Part shown: positions 14,340 through 18,655 of the stretch, piece after piece | How positions within the stretch are numbered: the stretch's first letter is position 1 | Layout of the letters: each line of letters begins with the position of its first letter | Source of the DNA: an uncultured Opitutales bacterium | GTDB taxonomy: Bacteria; Verrucomicrobiota; Verrucomicrobiia; Opitutales; UBA9783 | Direction: 5' to 3' | Assembly: GCA_934700265.1 (NCBI GenBank) | Contig: CAKUXH010000010.1 | Location: forward strand, 1-18,655 | DNA: 18,655 nucleotides | Notes under the pieces: generated by a model | What the model was told of the DNA's origin: nothing | The model's input: the letters and a program-made list of their open reading frames with translations, nothing else | Databases searched by the model: none | Program-made: the position numbers and the translations under genes

Positions 14340-15805
14340 TGAAAGATTTAATATTTAAACCTTTAGAAGAATTAATTGACGGGCTCAAGAAGAAAGCTTT
14401 TTCATCGGTAGAATTAACCAAAGCTTATATTCAACGAACTAAGGAGGTCGATACTAAGATAAAAGCTTTTATAAGCTTTGATGAAGAAAAAACCCTAAAA
14501 GAAGCAGAAGCTTCAGATCAACGTCGTGCGCATGGAGAAAGTCTAAGTGTGTTAGATGGTATTCCAGTTGGTTTGAAAGATATTTTTGCTGAAAAAAATC
14601 AGCCCTTAACCTGTGCAAGTAAGATTTTAAAAGATTTCATTAGCCCTTACGATGCTACGGTTGTAAAGCATTTAAAAAACGCTGGTGCAGTCTTATGGGG
14701 ACGTTTAAACATGGATGAATTTGCTATGGGATCTTCCTCAGAAAACTCTGCATTTTTTGTAACAAGCAACCCATGGGATTTAGAACGAATTCCTGGAGGA
14801 AGTAGCGCAGGAAGTGCAGCTGCTGTTGCTGCCGGAGAAGTTCCTTTATCTTTAGGCACAGATACCGGAGGCTCTATTCGTCAACCAGCTGCTTTATGCG
14901 GAATTGTTGGTATTAAGCCAACATATGGACGTGTTAGTCGTTATGGAATGGTTGCCTATGCAAGCTCTTTAGATCAAGCAGGACCATTTGCTCGAACAAC
15001 TTCAGGAGTAGCACATTTATTAAATGTTATGTGTGGAGCCGATGTTAAAGATGCAACAAGTGCACGCAAAACAGTTCCTGATTTTGTTACTGAAATGAAT
15101 AGTTATACAGGCAAAAAATGGACATTAGGTGTTCCTGCAGAATATTTTAGTGATGGATTAGATCCAGAGATTCGCACATCAATTGAAACTGCCATTGATT
15201 TTTATCGGCAACAAGGATATACGATAAAACCTGTTCATACAGCTTCGATGGAATATGCGATACCGGTATATTACATTATTTCTACCGCAGAAGCTTCCTC
15301 TAATCTGGCTCGTTATGATGGCATTCGCTATACGTACCGCAGCCCTCATGCTAAAACAGTTGGAGAAGTTTTTGATCTCTCACGTAGCGAAGGATTCGGT
15401 CCTGAAGTAAAACGCCGTATCCTTTTAGGAACGTATGTTTTAAGTAGTGGTTATTATGACGCTTTCTACGGAAAAGCTCAAAAGGTACGTCGTTTAATAT
15501 ATAACGACTTTATGAATGTTTTCAAAGAGGTGGATGCCATTATTACTCCTACTTCTCCTGTACCTGCCTTTAAAAAAGGAGAACGCACTGCAGATCCATT
15601 AGCCATGTACCTCAGTGATATTTATACCATATCGGTAAATTTAGCTGGTCTACCTGGAATTTCACTTCCTTGTGGATTTACCCAATCTCACCTCCCAATA
15701 GGAATGCAGCTCATTGGTAAACCTTTCGAAGAAAGCACTATTTTATCAATAGCAAATGATTTTGAAAAACATCATTCGTTTAACCTTCAAATTCCGCAGT
15801 TTTAG
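14339..15805 (+). CDS. gatA: Asp-tRNA(Asn)/Glu-tRNA(Gln) amidotransferase subunit A
   Basis: Glutaminase subunit of GatCAB: it releases ammonia from glutamine (or asparagine) and passes it to GatB to convert Glu-tRNA(Gln) to Gln-tRNA(Gln), and often Asp-tRNA(Asn) to Asn-tRNA(Asn). It is an amidase-signature enzyme with an intact Ser-cisSer-Lys triad: Lys80 (GIPVGLKDIF), Ser155 (PGGSSAGSA) and nucleophile Ser179 (TDTGGSIRQPA). The 488-residue length is normal. The start is taken as the ATG at 14339, in a TGATG overlap with the gatC stop; a GTG one codon earlier (14336) is also possible. The gatCAB set usually means that the genome lacks GlnRS and perhaps AsnRS, which cannot be tested here. Confidence 0.96.
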   Translation: MKDLIFKPLEELIDGLKKKAFSSVELTKAYIQRTKEVDTKIKAFISFDEEKTLKEAEASDQRRAHGESLSVLDGIPVGLKDIFAEKNQPLTCASKILKDFISPYDATVVKHLKNAGAVLWGRLNMDEFAMGSSSENSAFFVTSNPWDLERIPGGSSAGSAAAVAAGEVPLSLGTDTGGSIRQPAALCGIVGIKPTYGRVSRYGMVAYASSLDQAGPFARTTSGVAHLLNVMCGADVKDATSARKTVPDFVTEMNSYTGKKWTLGVPAEYFSDGLDPEIRTSIETAIDFYRQQGYTIKPVHTASMEYAIPVYYIISTAEASSNLARYDGIRYTYRSPHAKTVGEVFDLSRSEGFGPEVKRRILLGTYVLSSGYYDAFYGKAQKVRRLIYNDFMNVFKEVDAIITPTSPVPAFKKGERTADPLAMYLSDIYTISVNLAGLPGISLPCGFTQSHLPIGMQLIGKPFEESTILSIANDFEKHHSFNLQIPQF

Positions 15806-15808
15806 ATC

Positions 15809-17266
15809 ATGGATAAATACGAAGCAGTTATTGGACTTGAAGTTCACGTTCAATTGAAAACAAATACAAAAATGTTTACGCGTATGGCCTATCGTTATGG
15901 TGAAGCTCCCAATACGTTAGTAGACGAAGTTGTTCTCGGTTTGCCAGGATCCTTGCCTGTACTGAATAAGGCAGCTATATTAAAAACTGTCGAAGTTGGT
16001 TCTATTTTTGGTTGTAAAATAGCACGAAAATGCAAATGGGATCGTAAAAATTATTTTTACCCAGATGCCCCTAAAAACTACCAGATTTCTCAGTTTGATC
16101 AGCCTTTATGTGCAGGTGGTTTTGTTGAAATTGAGTTAGAAGGCCCTGCTCGAAATATTCAAGGGAAACACCGTAAAGTTGCATTGAATCGAATTCATTT
16201 GGAAGAAGATGTCGGGAAATTAACACATTTTAATGATGAATCTTGGATTGATTACAATCGTGCAGGAACACCGCTTATTGAGATTGTTTCCGAACCAGAT
16301 ATGCACACATCGGCAGAAGTTTTCGCATATCTGAAATCGTTAGAAATGCATTTAAAATATATTGATGCTTCCAATTGCGATATGGAAAAAGGGCAAATGC
16401 GTTGCGATGCAAATATCAGCATACGTCCAATCGGCGCAACTTATTTAGGCACAAAGGTAGAATTAAAAAATCTAAATTCTATTTCTGGGGTTTGCAATGG
16501 GGTTGAACATGAAATTCGTCGGCAAATTTGTTTAGTCGAAGCAGGTGAAAAAATCGAACAAGAAACACGCCGTTGGGATGCAGAAAAAAATGAAAGTTTT
16601 TCTATGCGATCAAAAGAAGATGCACATGATTATCGTTACTTTACTGATCCAGATTTATGCCCAATTGTCTTATCGGAAGAGCTTATCGCAGAACAAATTG
16701 CAAAAGTTCCAGAATTGCCTTTTGCTAAGCAAGAACGTTACTTAAAAGACTTGCAGTTACCTTATACCGTTACCTCTGTTATTTGCTACGATAAGAAATT
16801 AAGCGACTTTTTTGAAGCTGCACTAGTTGTTTATCCCAAAAATCCGTTAGCAATTGCCAATTGGATTGCAAATGATTTATTGCGTGAAATATCTGGACAA
16901 ATGCCTCATCAATCTTGGGAAAGTTTAAAAATTACCCCACAATCTATTGCCGAATTGGTTCAGCTTATCGACGATCAGGTTTTATCCAAACAAAGTGCAA
17001 AAGAAGTATTTTTAGAAATGTTCAAATCCGGAACAGCGCCTAAGCAGATTGTTAAAGATAAAGGGCTTGAAATGAAAGTTGATATAGAAGCTTTGCGCAA
17101 AATGTGTAAAGAAGTTATCCTTGCTTTTCCTAAACCGGTAGAAGAATATCGTTCAGGAAAAGAGAAAGCTATCAATGTCCTCAAAGGCCAGATAATGAAA
17201 AAAACGCAAGGAAAAGCCCCAGTTGATATTATCGACAAGCTTTTATTGGAATGTTTAAATAAATAA
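15809..17266 (+). CDS. gatB: Asp-tRNA(Asn)/Glu-tRNA(Gln) amidotransferase subunit B
   Basis: tRNA-binding and kinase-like subunit of GatCAB, which activates the Glu or Asp carried on the tRNA with ATP and then amidates it. The 485-residue protein opens with YEAVIGLEVHVQLKTNTKMF and has the catalytic cradle blocks LPGSLPVLNKAA, CKWDRKNYFYPDAPKNYQIS, IHLEEDVGKLTH and DYNRAGTPLIEIVSEPDM. The C-terminal 90 or so residues form the YqeY-like tail that grips the tRNA (GTAPKQIVKDKGLE). The start is 3 bases after the gatA stop, without a Shine-Dalgarno sequence, so translation is likely coupled. The wording resembles the Verrucomicrobiota (Opitutae) form more than the Chlamydia form, as I recall them. 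It is the last gene of the operon. Confidence 0.96.
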   Translation: MDKYEAVIGLEVHVQLKTNTKMFTRMAYRYGEAPNTLVDEVVLGLPGSLPVLNKAAILKTVEVGSIFGCKIARKCKWDRKNYFYPDAPKNYQISQFDQPLCAGGFVEIELEGPARNIQGKHRKVALNRIHLEEDVGKLTHFNDESWIDYNRAGTPLIEIVSEPDMHTSAEVFAYLKSLEMHLKYIDASNCDMEKGQMRCDANISIRPIGATYLGTKVELKNLNSISGVCNGVEHEIRRQICLVEAGEKIEQETRRWDAEKNESFSMRSKEDAHDYRYFTDPDLCPIVLSEELIAEQIAKVPELPFAKQERYLKDLQLPYTVTSVICYDKKLSDFFEAALVVYPKNPLAIANWIANDLLREISGQMPHQSWESLKITPQSIAELVQLIDDQVLSKQSAKEVFLEMFKSGTAPKQIVKDKGLEMKVDIEALRKMCKEVILAFPKPVEEYRSGKEKAINVLKGQIMKKTQGKAPVDIIDKLLLECLNK

Positions 17267-17270
17267 AACC

Positions 17271-17298
17271 AAAATTCCCGTAAAATTACGGGAATTTT
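17271..17298. terminator. Strong bidirectional intrinsic terminator after gatB
   Basis: A perfect 13-base inverted repeat, AAAATTCCCGTAA (17271-17283) and TTACGGGAATTTT (17286-17298), has a GC core and A/T-runs on both ends. It starts 5 bases after the gatB stop and ends 9 bases before the stop of the convergent lipase-like gene, so it can end both transcripts. Confidence 0.88.
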
Positions 17299-17307
17299 AA
17301 TTTCTGT

Positions 17308-18655
17308 CTATTTCTTTAAAAATTTTTCTTTATGTTTTTTATAATCAATACCTCGATCAATCGCTTTTTGCACATCACCCTCAAAAATTTTATGATTAAA
17401 TAGTGCATCTACCTTCCAGCGAGCAGCTCCTGTATTCTCATCGTTCCACCTTAAACAGACATAGGTTCCAAAATGCTGAGCTGCAATAAAATCAACTGGG
17501 GCACAATACTTAAACACTTTTGTAAGATGATATGTCGATTTACCAAGATAATAATCTTGCCAAAGCCTGTGTTGATGAGATTCGAAATAATATTCCTGTG
17601 TCTTTTTTAAACGTTGACTAATCTCATCTCGTTTTTTCAGAATTTCTTCTAAACCTCTTCGTAGTGAATCTTGATTTTCTAAATTTTTTAAAGACTCCAA
17701 CGATAATTCAGCATACCGATTCAATACTGCATTATAATCCTCATAAGCAAAGATAGGTAAATCTTCATAATGACAATTGATGGAACCAACGGCATCAAGA
17801 AGTCTTGACAACTCTTTATTTACAAAATGGCTTACAATTTTTGCAAGCTTTCTAAGGACTGTAAAACCAACGCCTTTAAGTTTATGTCCATCAATGTTAG
17901 ACCCAAATGGAACACATGGAACAGGATCCATAGGACTGCAATAGCCAAAAATATTTCCTCTACCCATTACTCTTCCGATAACCTCTAAAGTATGTTTATC
18001 ACCAATAGCACGCGCCGGAGACAAACAAATAGCATGAATCGTATTAAATACAGCATTATCAAAGGATTTCCCATATAAATACTGACCAATATAGTTAGTA
18101 TAATAAGGCGCAGCCACTTGCACAAGTCCACCCCCCTGGCTATGGCCAAGAATATAAACCTGTACAGTAAATCCACGCTTTTGGTCCATAAAATTTTTAA
18201 GCCCCAACCCTTGTTTTTCTAAATTTATTTTAGAACAATCTTCGATGCCTAATACATCTCTCAGGGTCTTATGGACCGCATCTTTAAAAAACCAATAAGA
18301 GGTTGAAATTTTTTCTAAAAAACCTTCATGGTACGATAAATTACCTACATCCTCCTTTGACAAATATTTTTTATCTAAATTAAAAGTCTCAAGCACATTT
18401 GTAGTTGTTTTCTTGGCTTGAAAATTTGTCAACCAACTTGCCCCGCCTAAACCTCCTAAAAATTCAAAATCTTCTCCTTGAGACCCTTCTAAGATCACAA
18501 ATAATTGAAGTGTTTGCGGCAATTTTCTATAGGCAATCATCCCGATTGTAGTCCCAACAACGCCCCCATTGGTTCCAAAAATTTCAGAAGAAATTGTAAT
18601 ATTTTTATTTTTTAAAACTTCATATAACGGTGGTTTTTGTGGACCAACTCTGAAT
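17308..18655 (-). CDS. Class 3 lipase-like alpha/beta hydrolase (5' end beyond window)
   Basis: The frame is open from the TAG at 17308-17310 to the right edge (448 codons). The ATG at 18540 is therefore not a convincing start: 38 in-frame codons before it (FRVGPQKPPLYEV onward) have no stop. Class 3 lipase features are a strand-plus-loop (LFVILEGSQGEDFEFLGGLG, then SWLTNF), like the FRGT/DWLTN region; the nucleophile elbow ILGHSQGGGLVQVA; a candidate catalytic Asp in MDPVP; and a candidate His further on (CHYEDL or HFGTYV). After the hydrolase core come about 150 residues rich in Lys, Glu and Tyr, with a coiled-coil-like stretch (about LRRGLEEILKKRDEISQRLK). No signal peptide can be judged. 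It may be a secreted or T3SS-delivered lipase, but that is only inference. Confidence 0.75.
   Translation of the reverse strand, partial: FRVGPQKPPLYEVLKNKNITISSEIFGTNGGVVGTTIGMIAYRKLPQTLQLFVILEGSQGEDFEFLGGLGGASWLTNFQAKKTTTNVLETFNLDKKYLSKEDVGNLSYHEGFLEKISTSYWFFKDAVHKTLRDVLGIEDCSKINLEKQGLGLKNFMDQKRGFTVQVYILGHSQGGGLVQVAAPYYTNYIGQYLYGKSFDNAVFNTIHAICLSPARAIGDKHTLEVIGRVMGRGNIFGYCSPMDPVPCVPFGSNIDGHKLKGVGFTVLRKLAKIVSHFVNKELSRLLDAVGSINCHYEDLPIFAYEDYNAVLNRYAELSLESLKNLENQDSLRRGLEEILKKRDEISQRLKKTQEYYFESHQHRLWQDYYLGKSTYHLTKVFKYCAPVDFIAAQHFGTYVCLRWNDENTGAARWKVDALFNHKIFEGDVQKAIDRGIDYKKHKEKFLKK

Noticed and set aside
17308..18540. The lipase-like gene as a complete 410-residue gene starting at 18540.
   Set aside because: The frame stays open for 38 more codons to the window edge and includes plausible lipase-like sequence, so the gene is partial.
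1..18655. CRISPR arrays, tRNA or rRNA genes, insertion sequences or attachment sites.
   Set aside because: I saw no spaced direct repeats, no tRNA-like cloverleaf, no transposase or integrase frame, and no long terminal inverted repeats.

Overview
The window is AT-rich, gene-dense chromosomal DNA (by eye roughly one third G+C) from a bacterium with a type III secretion system (T3SS). I think it is a host-associated member of the PVC superphylum. GatB has the wording I associate with Verrucomicrobiota (Opitutae-like) proteins, for example the blocks around residues 1-30 and 50-90. The sctD-E-F-G order also recalls the chlamydial cdsD-E-F-G cluster. This placement rests on remembered family sequences, not on a search; Verrucomicrobiota is favoured and Chlamydiota is the main alternative.

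Layout. (1) 1-3362, minus strand: a compact operon for the T3SS basal body and needle, read sctD, sctE, sctF, sctG, sctI, sctJ, with gaps of 3-9 bases or short overlaps. sctJ runs off the left edge. (2) 3484-7643, plus strand: an orphan ABC-type solute-binding protein, then a FliD-like flagellar cap protein with a very good sigma-54 promoter match, then a UDP-glucose 6-dehydrogenase with a strikingly animal-like sequence. A hairpin terminator lies between this block and the next, convergent one. (3) 11434-7693, minus strand: an exported helical-repeat (TPR-like) protein of about 785 residues whose end overlaps the start of a CrtI/phytoene-desaturase-like FAD oxidoreductase. (4) 11630-17266, plus strand: pheT, gatC, gatA, gatB, a translation operon for phenylalanyl-tRNA synthesis and for tRNA-dependent formation of Gln-tRNA and/or Asn-tRNA. 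It starts behind a palindrome-rich promoter and ends at a strong bidirectional terminator. (5) 17308-18655, minus strand: a class 3 lipase-like alpha/beta hydrolase that continues past the right edge.

How it fits together. The T3SS genes build the inner-membrane ring (SctD, SctJ), inner rod (SctI) and needle (SctF), with the needle's two presumed chaperones (SctE, SctG). The FliD-like gene, on the opposite strand less than 1.3 kb away, is the most unusual item: a flagellar-type axial cap beside a needle-type secretion system, under a probable sigma-54 promoter, with four cysteines and an internal duplication. The solute-binding protein, Ugd, FAD oxidoreductase and lipase are accessory or metabolic genes with no obvious functional link to each other.

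Several first genes (sctD, fliD, ugd, pheT) have promoter-like elements almost touching their ATG and no Shine-Dalgarno sequence, while most T3SS genes inside the operon, and gatC, have good ones. This hints at leaderless or near-leaderless transcripts. I found no tRNA, rRNA, CRISPR array or insertion sequence, and no gene-free stretch longer than 300 bases. The longest gap is the 195 bases before pheT.
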